From Paenacidovorax monticola (GTDB lineage Bacteria; Pseudomonadota; Gammaproteobacteria; Burkholderiales; Burkholderiaceae_C): a stretch of 64,000 nucleotides of DNA. The DNA lies in contig NZ_CP060790.1 of assembly GCF_014489595.1 (NCBI RefSeq), positions 1,302,001 to 1,366,000 on the forward strand, in the 5' to 3' direction. Each line of letters opens with the position of its first letter. Position 1 is the stretch's first letter. Of this stretch, positions 46,569-59,655 are shown piece by piece. Both the position numbers and the translations under genes were made by a program. The notes under the pieces were generated by a model. It was not told where the DNA came from. It worked only from the letters and a program-made list of their open reading frames with translations, and made no database searches.

Positions 46569-47234
46569 CTAGCGGTGGCTCAGGCGCCGCACGGCCCAGT
46601 CGCCCAGGCTCTGCACGGCCTGCACGAAGAAGATCAGCACGATCACCACGGCCAGCATCACGTCGGGCAGGAAACGCTGGTAGCCGTAGCGGATGCCCAG
46701 GTCGCCCAGGCCGCCGCCGCCGATGGCACCGGCCATGGCCGAGTAGCCCGTGAGGCTCACGAAGGTGATGGTGAGGCCCGCCACGATGCCGGGCAGCGCC
46801 TCGGGCAGCAGCACCTTCCACACGATCTGGCCCGTGGTGGCGCCCATGGCCTGGGCGGCCTCGATGAGGCCGTTGTCCACCTCGCGCAGCGAGGCCTCCA
46901 CCAGGCGCGCCACGAACGGCGCGGCCGCGATGGTCAGCGGCACCACGGCCGCGGCCGTGCCGATGGACGAGCCCGTGATGAAACGCGTGAACGGGATGAT
47001 GGCCACCAGCAGGATGATGAACGGCGTGGAGCGCACGGCGTTCACGATCCAGCCCACCGTCTTGTTGAGCGGGCCGTTCTCCAGCACGCCGCCCTGGTCC
47101 GTGAGGCGCAGGAACACGCCCAGCGGAATGCCGATGAGCGCGCCCACCACGCCCGAGATGCCCACCATGATGAGCGTCTCCCACAGCGAGGTGGCGAACA
47201 GCTCCAGCATCATTTCCGAAAAATTCTCAAACAT
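46569..47234 (-). CDS. metI: Methionine ABC transporter permease MetI (second set)
   Basis: A 221-residue permease with five helices; NAVRSTPFIILLVAIIPFTRFITG and the EAA loop GLIEAAQAMGATTGQIVWKVLLPEALPGI are classic MetI. It follows metN by 12 bases. Confidence 0.94.
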   Translation of the reverse strand: MFENFSEMMLELFATSLWETLIMVGISGVVGALIGIPLGVFLRLTDQGGVLENGPLNKTVGWIVNAVRSTPFIILLVAIIPFTRFITGSSIGTAAAVVPLTIAAAPFVARLVEASLREVDNGLIEAAQAMGATTGQIVWKVLLPEALPGIVAGLTITFVSLTGYSAMAGAIGGGGLGDLGIRYGYQRFLPDVMLAVVIVLIFFVQAVQSLGDWAVRRLSHR

Positions 47235-47246
47235 CGTCCCTGCCCC

Positions 47247-48314
47247 TTACTGCGCGCTCGGCACTTCTTCCACCAGCACCCCGCCCTCGCGCAACTGCGC
47301 GACGGCGGTGGCCAGACGCTGGCCGTCGCCGCTCGCGTAAACGGCGAGCGAGCCGAAGGTCTGGTCCTGGATCTCGTCGATCTGGCCATGCAGGATGGAC
47401 AGGTCCAGCCCGTGGTCGCGGATCAGGCGCGAGAGGATGGGCTGGTAGGCGCGCTCGCCCGAGTACGACAGGCGCAGCAGCTGCCCCACGTCGCCCTGCC
47501 CCGCACTGCGCAGCTGCGCGGAGAGGTGGCGCACATGGTCCATCACGCTGGCCGGCAGCTCCTGCGGCACGATCTCGTCGATCAGGCTCCTGGTGATGGC
47601 CTGCTGCGGGCGCGTGAACACGTCGAGCACGGGGCCCATCTCGACGATGCGGCCCGCCTCGATCACGGCCACGCGGTCGGCGATCTGCTTGATGACCTGC
47701 ATCTGGTGCGTGATGAGCACCACCGTCACGCCCAGCTCGCGGTTCACCTGGCGCAGCAGGTCGAGGATGGAGCGCGTGGTCTCGGGGTCGAGCGCCGAGG
47801 TGGCCTCGTCCGACAGCAGCACCTTGGGGCGGCTGGCCAGCGCGCGCGCAATGCCCACGCGCTGCTTCTGCCCGCCGCTGATCTGCGCGGGATAGCGGTC
47901 GGCCAGGTGCGACAGGCCCACGAGTTCGAGCAGCGGGCCCACGCGCTCGCGGATCGCGGCCTGGCCCATGCCCGCGAGTTCGAGCGGCAGCGCCGCGTTA
48001 TCGAACACCGTGCGCGAGGACAGCAGGTTGAAGTGCTGGAACACCATGCCGATGTCGCGCCGCGCCTCGCGCAGCTGTGCGTCATTGAGCTTGGTGAGGT
48101 CGCGGCCCGCGACGAAGACCTCGCCCTTGGTGGGCCGGTTCAGCAGGTTGATGACGCGCACCAGCGAGCTCTTGCCCGCGCCGCTGCGGCCGATGATGCC
48201 GAACACCTCGCCCGGCGTGATGTGCAGGTCGATGCCGCGCAGGGCCTCGACGGGGCCTTGTGGGCCCTGGTAAATCTGGGTGATACCCCGAAGATCGATC
48301 ATGGTGAAAAGCAT
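47247..48314 (-). CDS. metN: Methionine ABC transporter ATPase MetN (second set, with NIL domain)
   Basis: A 355-residue ATPase: Walker [10 protein letters not shown], signature ISGGQKQR, Walker [13 protein letters not shown], then a C-terminal NIL domain (about 265-350) that in E. coli binds methionine for feedback inhibition. Start either MLFTM or, more likely by comparison, MIDLRG four codons later (48302). Confidence 0.94.
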   Translation of the reverse strand: MLFTMIDLRGITQIYQGPQGPVEALRGIDLHITPGEVFGIIGRSGAGKSSLVRVINLLNRPTKGEVFVAGRDLTKLNDAQLREARRDIGMVFQHFNLLSSRTVFDNAALPLELAGMGQAAIRERVGPLLELVGLSHLADRYPAQISGGQKQRVGIARALASRPKVLLSDEATSALDPETTRSILDLLRQVNRELGVTVVLITHQMQVIKQIADRVAVIEAGRIVEMGPVLDVFTRPQQAITRSLIDEIVPQELPASVMDHVRHLSAQLRSAGQGDVGQLLRLSYSGERAYQPILSRLIRDHGLDLSILHGQIDEIQDQTFGSLAVYASGDGQRLATAVAQLREGGVLVEEVPSAQ

Positions 48315-48549
48315 GCGCCGCCGCCAAGCCCGGGCCTGGCGGCGGCGCCATAGACAGACAGAAACGAAATGTAGCGCAACGCTATAAAAAGGCTAACTAT
48401 CGAATTATTAAGTAATAAGACACGTTGGTCATAAGGCCGCAAGAAGCAGAGGACCCTGGGCGCGCAGGGCTATTCCCGCCGTCACGAATCTGCCATCCAC
48501 CGTTTCCACAATTGCATCAAATTGTTAACAACGGCAGGCCAGCACCTCC

Positions 48550-50870
48550 ATGACCGTACGGCAACGCATCATCCTTCTCATCGCCCTGGCCTTCGCCGCG
48601 CTCGGCGGCATCGGCGGCTTCGCGCTCTACCAGTCCCAGAAAGGGGCGCGCGAGGTCAAGTCCGTCACCGAGGGCGTGGTGCCCAGCACCATCCAGTCCG
48701 TGGAGCTCGCAGGGCAGCTCAAGGACATCCAGATCGCCACCCTGTCGATGGTCGCGGCCCCCGACAAGGAGACCGCGCAGCGCGCCCACGAGGAGCTGAG
48801 CGCGCGCAAGGCCGGCCTGCAGAAGGCGCTGCAGGCCCAGCGCGAGCAGGCCGACAGCGCCGCGCAGCGCGGCCTCATCCAGGAGGCGCAGGCCAGCCTG
48901 GACAACTACTTCGCGGCCATCGACGACACCGCGCGCTTCAAGCTCGCGGGCCAGCAGGAGGCGGCCGAGGCCATCATGGCGGCCACCGTGGACCAGTACC
49001 TGCGCGAGCAGGGGCAGATGCTCGAAGCGGTGCAGGTGGAAAAGCGCCGCAGCAAGGACCAGGCCATCGAGGCGCTCAACCAGAACCTCACGGACACCAG
49101 CGCCACGCTGGCCGTGGTGACCGTGGTGTCCGTGTTAGGCCTGGCCTTCATCGGCTACCTGCTGCACCGGCAGATCGTCCACCCCATCGGCGAGATGGAG
49201 GCGAAGATGACCGCCATCGCCACGAGCCAGGACTTCACGCTGCGCGTGCCGGTGACCCGCCAGGACGAGATCGGGCGCTCGCTCATGGCCTTCAACACCA
49301 TGGTCGAGAAGATCCAGCAGAGCAGCGAGCTGGTACGCCAGAAAAGCGCCGACATCCAGGCCATGCTGCACTACATCCCGCAGGGCATCCTCACGCTCCA
49401 GCCCGGCGGCCGCATCCACCCCGAGTTCTCCGAGCACCTGGCCACGCTGCTGGGCACGCGCGACATCGCCGGCCAGCGCGTGGCGGACGTGGTCTTCGCC
49501 GGCGCCGGCCTGGGGCCGACGCCACGGACCAGGCCTTGGCCGCCATCGACGCGTGCATCGGCGAGGACGCGATGAACTTCGACTTCAATGCCCACCTGCT
49601 GCCGCGCGAGATCACCCGCCCGCAGGCCGGCGGCGGCACGCGCACCTGGGAGCTGGGCTGGTCGCCCATCACCGACGCACACGGCACGATCGAGCGGCTC
49701 ATGCTGTGCATCCGCGACGTGACCGAGCTGCGCCAGCTCGCGCATGCCGCGCGCGCCCAGCAGCAGGAGCTGGCGATCATCGGCGAGATCCTCGGCATGG
49801 CGCCCGAGAAGTTCCAGGCCTTCGTCGCGGGCAGCACGGCCTACCTGCAGGCCAACGAACGCCTCATACGGCAGGCCGGCGAAGACGCCGGCGCACGCCC
49901 GGCGGCCCTGGCCGAACTGTTCCGCAACATGCACACCATCAAGGGCAATGCGCGCACCTACGGCCTGCAGCAGCTCACCGACGTAGTGCACGCGGCCGAG
50001 CAGCGCTACGACCAGCTCCGCCAGGATCCCGCAGGCTGGGCCACCGACGCGCTCGAAGCCGACCTGGCCGAGGTGCGCGACATGCTGGGCATCTACCAGG
50101 CCGTCAACGAGGCCAAGCTGCGCGGCCGCGGCGCGCCCGCCGCCCAGGGCCTTGCGGCCCCGCGCGAGCAGGTAGAGGCGCTGGCGCAAACGCTGTGCGG
50201 CGCGGCTCGGGGCACGGACCTGGCCGCCCTGCAGGCCGCCGCAGCCCAGGCCGGGCACACGCTGCAGCGCTGGTGCGGTGTGCGCCTGTCCGACGCGCTG
50301 GACGGCGCCCTGGCCTCGCTGCCGTCGCTCGCGGCGCAACTCGGCAAGGAGGCGCCCACGGTGCAGGTGAACGACGGCGACCTCATGGTGCGCCCCCCCA
50401 TCGCCGACATGCTGCGCGACGTGTTCACGCACCTGCTGCGCAACGCCATGGACCACGGCATCGAAGCCGCCCCGGAGCGCGTGCGCGAGGGCAAGCCCTC
50501 CGCCGGGCGCATCGACATCGACCTGGCGCTGCACGGCGAGCGCCTGCAGCTGCGCATGGCCGACGACGGCCGCGGGCTCGACCTGGAGCGCATCCGCGCC
50601 AAGGCGCAGGAGGCCGGGCTGCTCGCGCCGCACGACCAGCCCGAAGACGAGGCCCTGGCGCAGCTCGTGTTCGAGCCGGGCTTTTCCACCGCCGCCGCGG
50701 TCACCACGGTATCGGGCCGGGGCGTGGGAATGGATGCGGTGAAGGCCTTCCTGGCGGCCCATGGCGGCAGCGTCGCGCTGCGGCTGCGTGCGGCCTCCAG
50801 CACCGCCCACCGGGCCTTCGACATCCTGATCCACCTGCCCGCGCAGCACGCCCTGCGCGCACAGGGCTGA
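48550..50870 (+). CDS. Receptor-type CheA-like sensor kinase: 4HB-HAMP-PAS-Hpt-HATPase (one apparent frameshift)
   Basis: About 773 residues after repair. Two membrane helices (7-27 and about 188-208) bracket a chemoreceptor-like four-helix periplasmic domain; HAMP follows (HRQIVHPIGEMEAKM). A PAS-like segment leads to an Hpt domain with phospho-His in NMHTIKGNARTYG near 461, and a CheA-type HATPase (HLLRNAMDHGIE, DDGRGLDLERI, VSGRGVGMDAV). The CheW-like P5 domain of CheA is missing. The break at 49512-49515 needs one G. It thus joins receptor and kinase in one chain and heads a four-gene module. Confidence 0.85.
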
Positions 50871-50889
50871 ACGCGCCGGAGACCCGTCC

Positions 50890-51588
50890 ATGGACATGCT
50901 GATCTCTTTCGCTGGCGGCGCCGTGGCCTGCGCCCTGGTGCTGGGCTGGTGGCTGGCGCGCCGCCACGCCCCCGAGCCCATCGTCATCGACGAAGGCCCC
51001 GCGCTGCGCGAGGCCAACGCCGACCTGCAGGCGCGCATCGAGCTGCTGCAGGACGCGCTGCAGCAGGCCGAGCAGGCCCTGCAGGCCGCGCAGCAGAGCC
51101 TGCCGCGCGAGCTGCACGCGCTGGAATGCAGCGCGCAGGCCCGCACCGACGCGCTCGTCGGCAGCGCCCTCGCGCACACGAACACGTTGTCGGCCTCGCT
51201 CACCGAGCTGCAGGGCATCAGCAAGACCTTCGAGCGCTGGCACGCCGACATGAGCCAGCTCGTGGCCCACAACAAGGACATGCACCGCAAGAACGACGAG
51301 TTCGCGCGCATCGTGTCGCAGATGGTCATCGTGGCGCTGAACGCCTCCATCGAGGCCGCCCGCGCGGGGCTGGTGGGCCAGGGCTTCGCCGTGGTGGCCA
51401 GCGAGATGCGCTCGCTGTCCGTGCGCGCCGAGGCGCTCTCCAAGCACTACCGCGACCACCTCTACCAGAACGACCTGATCGCCACGACGGTCTTCCAGGA
51501 CATGCAGGCCGGCGGCAAGATGGTCATCAACGCGGCCATCGGCCTGGAGCTGACCAACCACAAAGTCCAGGCGGCACTGCACGCATGA
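50890..51588 (+). CDS. Membrane-anchored short MCP-signalling-domain protein
   Basis: A 232-residue protein with one N-terminal helix (4-22), a coiled coil (about 40-90) and the tip of a methyl-accepting chemotaxis signalling domain (VIVALNASIEAARAGLVGQGFAVVASEMRSLSVRAEAL at about 150-190, key part NASIEAARAG). There is no periplasmic domain, and the descending arm of the hairpin is much shorter than in real MCPs. The stop overlaps the next start. Confidence 0.8.
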   Translation: MDMLISFAGGAVACALVLGWWLARRHAPEPIVIDEGPALREANADLQARIELLQDALQQAEQALQAAQQSLPRELHALECSAQARTDALVGSALAHTNTLSASLTELQGISKTFERWHADMSQLVAHNKDMHRKNDEFARIVSQMVIVALNASIEAARAGLVGQGFAVVASEMRSLSVRAEALSKHYRDHLYQNDLIATTVFQDMQAGGKMVINAAIGLELTNHKVQAALHA

Positions 51589-52151
51589 GCCCGGCTTCCC
51601 TGATCAGCACGCGCGCCAAGGCCAGCCTGGACCGCATGATGGAGCTGGGCCTGCGCCACGGCATCGCCGGCGGCGACCCGGGCACCGGCATCCAGTCTCT
51701 CGGGCAGATCGAGCGCGGCAGCGGCACCCGCATGGTGGTGCTCTCCATCGCCTCGTACACCTTCCGCATCGTCACCGCCCTGCACTTCGACGAGTCGGAG
51801 CCCATGAAGGCGCACATGGCGCGCATCGGCCAGCGCGCGCCGCAAGCCATGGGCCTGCAGGACTTCATCGACGCCGTCTGCGAGAGCGGCAACATGTGCA
51901 GCGGTACCCTCAACCGGGAGCTGGGCGCGTTCTACAACGGCCTGGGCCTGTCCACTCCGCAGATCCTGGACATCCAGAGCCTGCCCCACCTCGACCGCCT
52001 GGGCGCGCAGCACCTGCGGCACTTCCGCGTGGATGCCCCGGACGGCCTGCGCCTGTACGCGTCGATGTGCGTGCGGGCCCACGAGCCCATGGACTTCGAC
52101 TGGAAGGCCGAGGAGCAGCCCGTCAGTGCCGGCGAGCTGGAGCTGTTCTGA
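51585..52151 (+). CDS. CheX/CheC-type CheY-phosphatase-like protein
   Basis: A 188-residue protein. The CheC/CheX active-site signature D-x3-E-x2-N is present at D96, E100 and N103 (DAVCESGN), preceded by a region that could form the CheX dimer. It probably removes phosphate from the CheY encoded next. Coupled to the MCP-like gene by a 4-base overlap. Confidence 0.72.
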   Translation: MSPASLISTRAKASLDRMMELGLRHGIAGGDPGTGIQSLGQIERGSGTRMVVLSIASYTFRIVTALHFDESEPMKAHMARIGQRAPQAMGLQDFIDAVCESGNMCSGTLNRELGAFYNGLGLSTPQILDIQSLPHLDRLGAQHLRHFRVDAPDGLRLYASMCVRAHEPMDFDWKAEEQPVSAGELELF

Positions 52152-52201
52152 GGCCCGCCCCCACACCACACCCCAACCCCCTTCCAAGGACACACACCCC
52201 C

Positions 52202-52570
52202 ATGGCAAACGTACTCGTCGTCGATGATTCCAGCACCGTGCGCAACGAACTCGGCGACTTCCTCACCAAGAACGGCTTCAAGGTGGCCTTCGCCACCGAC
52301 GGGCAGGACGGCCTGGGCAAGCTGCGCCAGGACCCTGGCATCAAGCTCGTGGTCTGCGACGTGAACATGCCCCACATGGACGGGCTCACCATGGTGGAGA
52401 AGGTGCGCGGCGAGCTGCGCAACACCGCCGTGAACATCGTCATGCTGACCACCGAGAACTCCCCCGCGATGAAGGAACGCGGCAAGGCCGCCGGCATCCG
52501 CGGCTGGATCGTCAAGCCCTTCAACGGGCCAGCCGTGCTGAACACGTTCAAGACACTGGCAGGGGTCTGA
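52202..52570 (+). CDS. CheY-like single-domain response regulator
   Basis: A 122-residue receiver domain. Acidic pair D8-D9, phospho-acceptor D53 (VVCDVNMPHMDG), T83 and K105 (IVKPF) are all present. No output domain. It is the natural acceptor for the Hpt/HATPase kinase three genes upstream. Confidence 0.92.
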   Translation: MANVLVVDDSSTVRNELGDFLTKNGFKVAFATDGQDGLGKLRQDPGIKLVVCDVNMPHMDGLTMVEKVRGELRNTAVNIVMLTTENSPAMKERGKAAGIRGWIVKPFNGPAVLNTFKTLAGV

Positions 52571-52591
52571 TCCCCCGGGCCCCGCGGGCCG

Positions 52592-53299
52592 TCACAGCGT
52601 GGCGAGCCGCAGCCGGAAGCGGGAGAACGGCAGCACCGCATCCGGCGCGCTGCGGGGCAGGCGCTGCTCCTGGCATCCCGTCGCGCTCGGCGCGACGAAG
52701 CCGGCGGCGATGCCGGCCAGGGCCACGCGGTGCGAGCCCGTCCAGTCCCAGCCCCACTCCGGCCCCTCGATCGCGCCGGCAAAGAGCCGTGCGCCCCGCA
52801 GGCTGGTGCCCGCACGAATCTCGATGGTCATCCGGTTGGCCAGGGTCCCGAGGCGGTAGCCCGCCCGGATGCGGACCGTGAAGACCGGGTTGACCACCGG
52901 GCTGAACACCGCCCCCGAGGTGTTGGCGATGCTGGAGAGCCCCGGGCTGAAGGTGCCGTTCCAGCGCTCGGCCATGACGCCCCCGTCGCCGAAGATGATG
53001 AAGCCGCGCGCGAGGGACCACAGGTTCTGCCCATGGCGGTAGATGGGCCCGCAGTGCGGGTTGTCGCTGCCCTGCCCGCCCTCGCAGTCCAGCGCGAAGA
53101 CCATGTGGTCCGCTCCGTTCGCGTAGAAGCCCGAGCAGTCCACCGTGCAGACCACGTCGCTGTGGCGCGTGGGCAGCCGGCTCGCCCTGGGAGGCAGGTA
53201 CCAGAAGTCCAGGTCGTTGATCGCCAGGCTGAGCTGCGAGACCTCTTGCTCCACCGGGGCCGCCACGGGATGGCGGCTGGACGTGTTCTTGCGGTTCAC
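52592..53299 (-). CDS. Protein of unknown function, Cys-containing, possibly beta-rich
   Basis: I do not recognise a family. The product has about 235 residues, many Gly, Ser and aromatic residues, and six Cys. No membrane helix or clear signal peptide. GTG at 53299 is preferred because AAAGGA lies 5 bases before it; ATG at 53323 is in frame upstream. It converges on the chemosensory module and is transcribed alone. Confidence 0.6.
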   Translation of the reverse strand: MNRKNTSSRHPVAAPVEQEVSQLSLAINDLDFWYLPPRASRLPTRHSDVVCTVDCSGFYANGADHMVFALDCEGGQGSDNPHCGPIYRHGQNLWSLARGFIIFGDGGVMAERWNGTFSPGLSSIANTSGAVFSPVVNPVFTVRIRAGYRLGTLANRMTIEIRAGTSLRGARLFAGAIEGPEWGWDWTGSHRVALAGIAAGFVAPSATGCQEQRLPRSAPDAVLPFSRFRLRLATL

Positions 53300-53403
53300 G
53301 GGGGTCCTTTCAGGCAAGGGCATGCCAGGGGCGGCATGGCGCCTGGCACGGGAATGCGGACCCCAACCCTACCAGAAGCCCCGCCGCGACGGCTCGCAGC
53401 GGC

Positions 53404-53781
53404 TCAGGTCAGGTCGCGGGCCACCAGGGCCTGCACCTCGGCCCACTCCGCGTCGGTGAACAGCCGCGAGCGCGTGTGGAACGCCCGGCCCGTGCTCCCC
53501 TCCAGCGAGAACGTGCCGCCCTGCCCCTCGATCACATCGAGGATGAGCTGCGTATGGCTCCAATACTCGTACTGGTACTTGCCGATATAGAACGGCGCCC
53601 CGCCCACATGCCCCAGCAGCACGTCCTGGGTGCCGATCGTCAGGTCGGTGGGCAGGTAGCAGTTGGCGGCGCTGTTGTCGCAGCAGCCGCCGGACTGGTG
53701 GAACATCACGGGGCCGTGCTCGGCCTGGAGTTCGGCGATCAGCGCCAGCGCGGCCGGCGTGGCGGTCACTCTATCGACCAT
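53404..53781 (-). CDS. DUF779 protein, partner of aldehyde dehydrogenase
   Basis: A 125-residue protein with the DUF779 pattern: FHQSGGCCDNS (adjacent Cys), CYLPTDLTIGTQDVLLG and FYIGKYQYEYWSHTQL. Biochemical role unknown; it very often follows acetaldehyde/aldehyde dehydrogenase genes of the ExaC/AcoD group, as here (59 bases downstream). Confidence 0.88.
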   Translation of the reverse strand: MVDRVTATPAALALIAELQAEHGPVMFHQSGGCCDNSAANCYLPTDLTIGTQDVLLGHVGGAPFYIGKYQYEYWSHTQLILDVIEGQGGTFSLEGSTGRAFHTRSRLFTDAEWAEVQALVARDLT

Positions 53782-53840
53782 GGCTCGCTCCTTCGCGGTG
53801 CCGGGCGGGCCAGGCCCTGCCCCCCCCGGCACGGAGTGGT

Positions 53841-55364
<1,524 letters not shown>

Positions 55365-55438
55365 GCTGTGTGTCTCCGGTGGGTGTTGTGGACATCCGTC
55401 CGCACACCCCGGGGCACGCGGCTGGATGCGCAGCACCA

Positions 55439-55454
55439 CTCAAAAGCCGTGCCA
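55439..55454 (-). promoter_or_regulatory. Candidate sigma-54 promoter of the aldehyde dehydrogenase gene
   Basis: Minus strand TGGCACGGCTTTTGAG matches the -24/-12 consensus (TGGCAC-N5-TTGC) except that TTGA replaces TTGC. Position, and a divergent sigma-54 activator, support it. Confidence 0.65.
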
Positions 55455-55523
55455 GGCCAGCGCCGCGCGCAAGATATTGATTTGATTGGTATTTTTTGAA
55501 TCGAATGCCCATACCCCCGAGCC

Positions 55524-55559
55524 GGTGTCTCAGGGCATGGCGTTCCAGGGCAGGACACC
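55524..55559. promoter_or_regulatory. Inverted repeat GGTGTC-N24-GACACC, candidate activator site
   Basis: Perfect six-base arms, about 80-100 bases upstream of the sigma-54 promoter candidate. The spacing suits an enhancer for the AcoR-type protein. Confidence 0.55.
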
Positions 55560-55673
55560 TGTCACGAAATGGAACAGTCGGCACACGGGGCCGGGGGCTT
55601 CGCTTGCCCTTCGCCGGGCCGCCCCCCATACTGCCCAGCAACGCGGCGCCATGACGCCCGAGCAGGAGACAGC

Positions 55674-57602
<1,929 letters not shown>

Positions 57603-57759
57603 GGGCGAGAATGGCGCGGCGCCCGGCAAAGCATAAGCGCCGCCGCCCAGGCTCCCGGGGCATTGAACAGCGGGAATTTGCGTCGAAGAATCCCGCCATG
57701 GCGTAACTCGTATGCAAATTACTTCATACTTACGCCCGCAATCACCCCAGGGACCCACC

Positions 57760-58050
57760 ATGAATTCGTACAAGGAATTGCTCGCCCAGCGCGACGCACT
57801 CGAAAAACAGATCCACGCCGCCCGCGAAGCGGAATTGAAAGGCGCCATTGCCAAAGCCAGGGAACTGATCGCCCAATTCGGCCTGAACGAGGCCGACATT
57901 TTCGGCAAGGCCAAGGCCGCCGGTGAACGCAAGGCCGCCAGCCCCGTCGCCCCCAAATACCGCAATCCCGCCACCGGCGCCACCTGGACGGGACGCGGCA
58001 AGCCCCCGCTGTGGATTGCCGGCCAGGACCGCGCGCAGTTTCAGATCTGA
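57760..58050 (+). CDS. H-NS-family nucleoid protein (short betaproteobacterial type)
   Basis: A 96-residue protein with an N-terminal coiled coil (YKELLAQRDALEKQIHAARE) and the C-terminal DNA-binding motif YRNPATGATWTGRGKPPLWI. It prefers AT-rich, often foreign DNA. The flanking region is an accessory-looking patch. Ends in a terminator. Confidence 0.9.
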   Translation: MNSYKELLAQRDALEKQIHAAREAELKGAIAKARELIAQFGLNEADIFGKAKAAGERKAASPVAPKYRNPATGATWTGRGKPPLWIAGQDRAQFQI

Positions 58051-58130
58051 AACCCGAATATCCACACATGCCCAGGCACGGTGAAGCGTTGACCGAATCG
58101 GCCGCCCCATAAGCCACCAACGCATTCACC

Positions 58131-58160
58131 GGGCTGGCCCCGCCAGCCCCTTTCGTTTCT
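58131..58160 (+). terminator. Terminator after the H-NS gene
   Basis: Stem GGGCTGGC (58131-58138) with GCCAGCCC (58142-58149), loop CCC, then CTTTCGTTTC. Confidence 0.7.
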
Positions 58161-58384
58161 CTCCCTCCCCCTCTCTGCGCCAGCAGCCCGACGCCATCGG
58201 CGCCATGGACTGCGCACCAGCGCCGCCGCGCCCATCCATGGGCCACAGGCCAGGCCCACCCGGCTGTGCCTCACCCCACGGCAACCGTCAACTATCGTCA
58301 AATCCTCACGCCGCCCATAGGCGAATCCCGGCGCTTGGGGTACCTTTGAATGGCGAACAGTGAGTACTCCAATCCCCCTCTTGA

Positions 58385-58409
58385 GCCCGCCACGCGCGGG
58401 CGTTTTTTT
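58385..58409 (+). terminator. Terminator in front of the first small membrane-protein gene
   Basis: Stem GCCCGC (58385-58390) with GCGGGC (58396-58401) then G and seven T. No annotated gene ends here, so an untranslated short transcript or leader between 58160 and 58409 is implied. Otherwise I see no gene in 58161-58384. Confidence 0.75.
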
Positions 58410-58441
58410 CTGAAACGCGGCACATCCCCGAACGCAAGCCC

Positions 58442-58726
58442 ATGACCCTCGACCAGATCGCCATCGCCGCGCTCGGCGCGGTCGCCGTGTGGCTGTCCCA
58501 GGCTCGCTCCGAGGCGGCGCGCCGCTGGGCCTGCATCACGGGCCTGTGCAGCCAGCCCTTCCTGTTCTACGCCGTCTGGAACTTCGGCCTGCCGGAAGCC
58601 TTCGTCTTCAGTGCCCTCTACGCCGTGGCCTGGCTGCACGGCCTGTGGGTGTACTGGCTGCGCCCGCGCCCCGCCACGGGCGTGGCCACCATCCAGCTCC
58701 CGCCCGAGAGCCGCAACCCCCAGTGA
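58442..58726 (+). CDS. Small membrane protein, copy 1 of a local duplication
   Basis: A 94-residue protein with two to three membrane helices and a conserved core: DQIAIA-LGA near the N-terminus, WLSQAR, ARRWACI, QPF-FYA and GVWVYW/GLWVYW followed by RPRPATGV. It is roughly two-thirds identical by eye to the gene at 60337. I associate this type with phage-derived or accessory regions, but the function is unknown. The stop overlaps the next start (GTGA). Confidence 0.78.
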   Translation: MTLDQIAIAALGAVAVWLSQARSEAARRWACITGLCSQPFLFYAVWNFGLPEAFVFSALYAVAWLHGLWVYWLRPRPATGVATIQLPPESRNPQ

Positions 58727-58988
58727 TCCTCACCCTGCGCATCCACCGGGCCGGGCCGGGCCACTACCGTGCCGCGGTCCTTGACGGCCCCGAGGAACTG
58801 GGCACGCTCCATGCCCCACCCTGGGCGCCGCCATCCAGCAATGCGCCCAGGACTGGATGCCCGGCCTCTCGGGCATGCATGTCTGGTACGAGCATGTCTG
58901 CGCCGGCACGCTCCCGCTGTCGAGCATGCGCACCGACCCGCATGCCATCGCCCAGCAATTGATGGTGCTGCACGGATCGCTGCGCTAA
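58723..58988 (+). CDS. Small protein of unknown function, coupled to copy 1 (one apparent frameshift)
   Basis: About 88 residues after repair, from a GTG start overlapping the previous stop. It reads VILTLRIHRAGPGHYRAAV, and after adding one C at 58814-58817 continues through TLGAAIQQCAQDWMPGLSG to a TAA. No known domain. A decayed relative follows copy 2 of the upstream gene (60614-60820), which supports a two-gene unit duplicated as a block. Confidence 0.65.
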
Positions 58989-59620
58989 AAAACCGCAAGG
59001 CAAAGCCCTTGCCCATTACCGCCGACGAACGATCTTGCAATTCCAAGTGGTGATCGGCGTTACACCGCTGTAGACGCTGCCAGTGAATCTCTTTCCGCCA
59101 GCCCCAACGAAAATCACCGGATCCCCTCTGAAAGCGTTTCCATTCACGGCATGTTCCTGCAGGCCGTCGCTGTCGCAGGCATCTGATTAGGTCAGGTGCA
59201 TTGGAAACCGCGCCGACCCCGCACCGAGCACAAAACCCGCGCTGCGCGACACGGCCTATCCCATCACGAGTCGGTGTGCCCTGGGCAGGGCAGCCCCTTC
59301 ACGCTGGAACCCAATTCAATAATTGATCCACGCAGGCGCCCCGCCACAAGCATGCCGGGCCAATGCGGCCACCAGCGGCGGGCCTTCATCTCGCGTGCAG
59401 ACAGAATATCCCAGCCCTCCAAGGCCATGGCATTCCATGGCCGCCTTGCCGTAGGAAAGGACACCCAACTCGGCCACAAAGCCTCCGCCCAGGGCCTGTT
59501 CGACCGGCGCCAGCCGTGGTGGCTCCATGCCCCGGGTCCCCTGTGCCCACCCCAGCCCGCCGGACGTTGCGCGGCGGCGACGCATGCACCGACTCCATGG
59601 TTTGCACCCTCACCACAATA
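58989..59620. other. 632-base stretch without a convincing gene
   Basis: The only hint of coding is a minus-strand frame at 59016-59147 from a GTG (44 codons, reading FVGAGGKRFTGSVYSG then TTWNCKIV), which could be a gene remnant. The rest shows no codon structure I trust, no tRNA and no clear hairpin terminator. Confidence 0.5.
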
Positions 59621-59636
59621 CTGTATATTTTTACAG
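59621..59636. promoter_or_regulatory. LexA (SOS) box CTGTATATTTTTACAG
   Basis: Matches the CTGT-N8-ACAG consensus with an AT-only centre. It lies 19 bases before the ATG at 59656, where it would block transcription until DNA damage. Confidence 0.8.
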
Positions 59637-59655
59637 TATTCAATTGGAGAGTCCC

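Noticed and set aside
59016-59147. Short minus-strand frame reading FVGAGGKRFTGSVYSG
   Set aside because: It has only a GTG start without a ribosome-binding site, 44 codons and no known family. It may be a gene remnant but cannot be supported.
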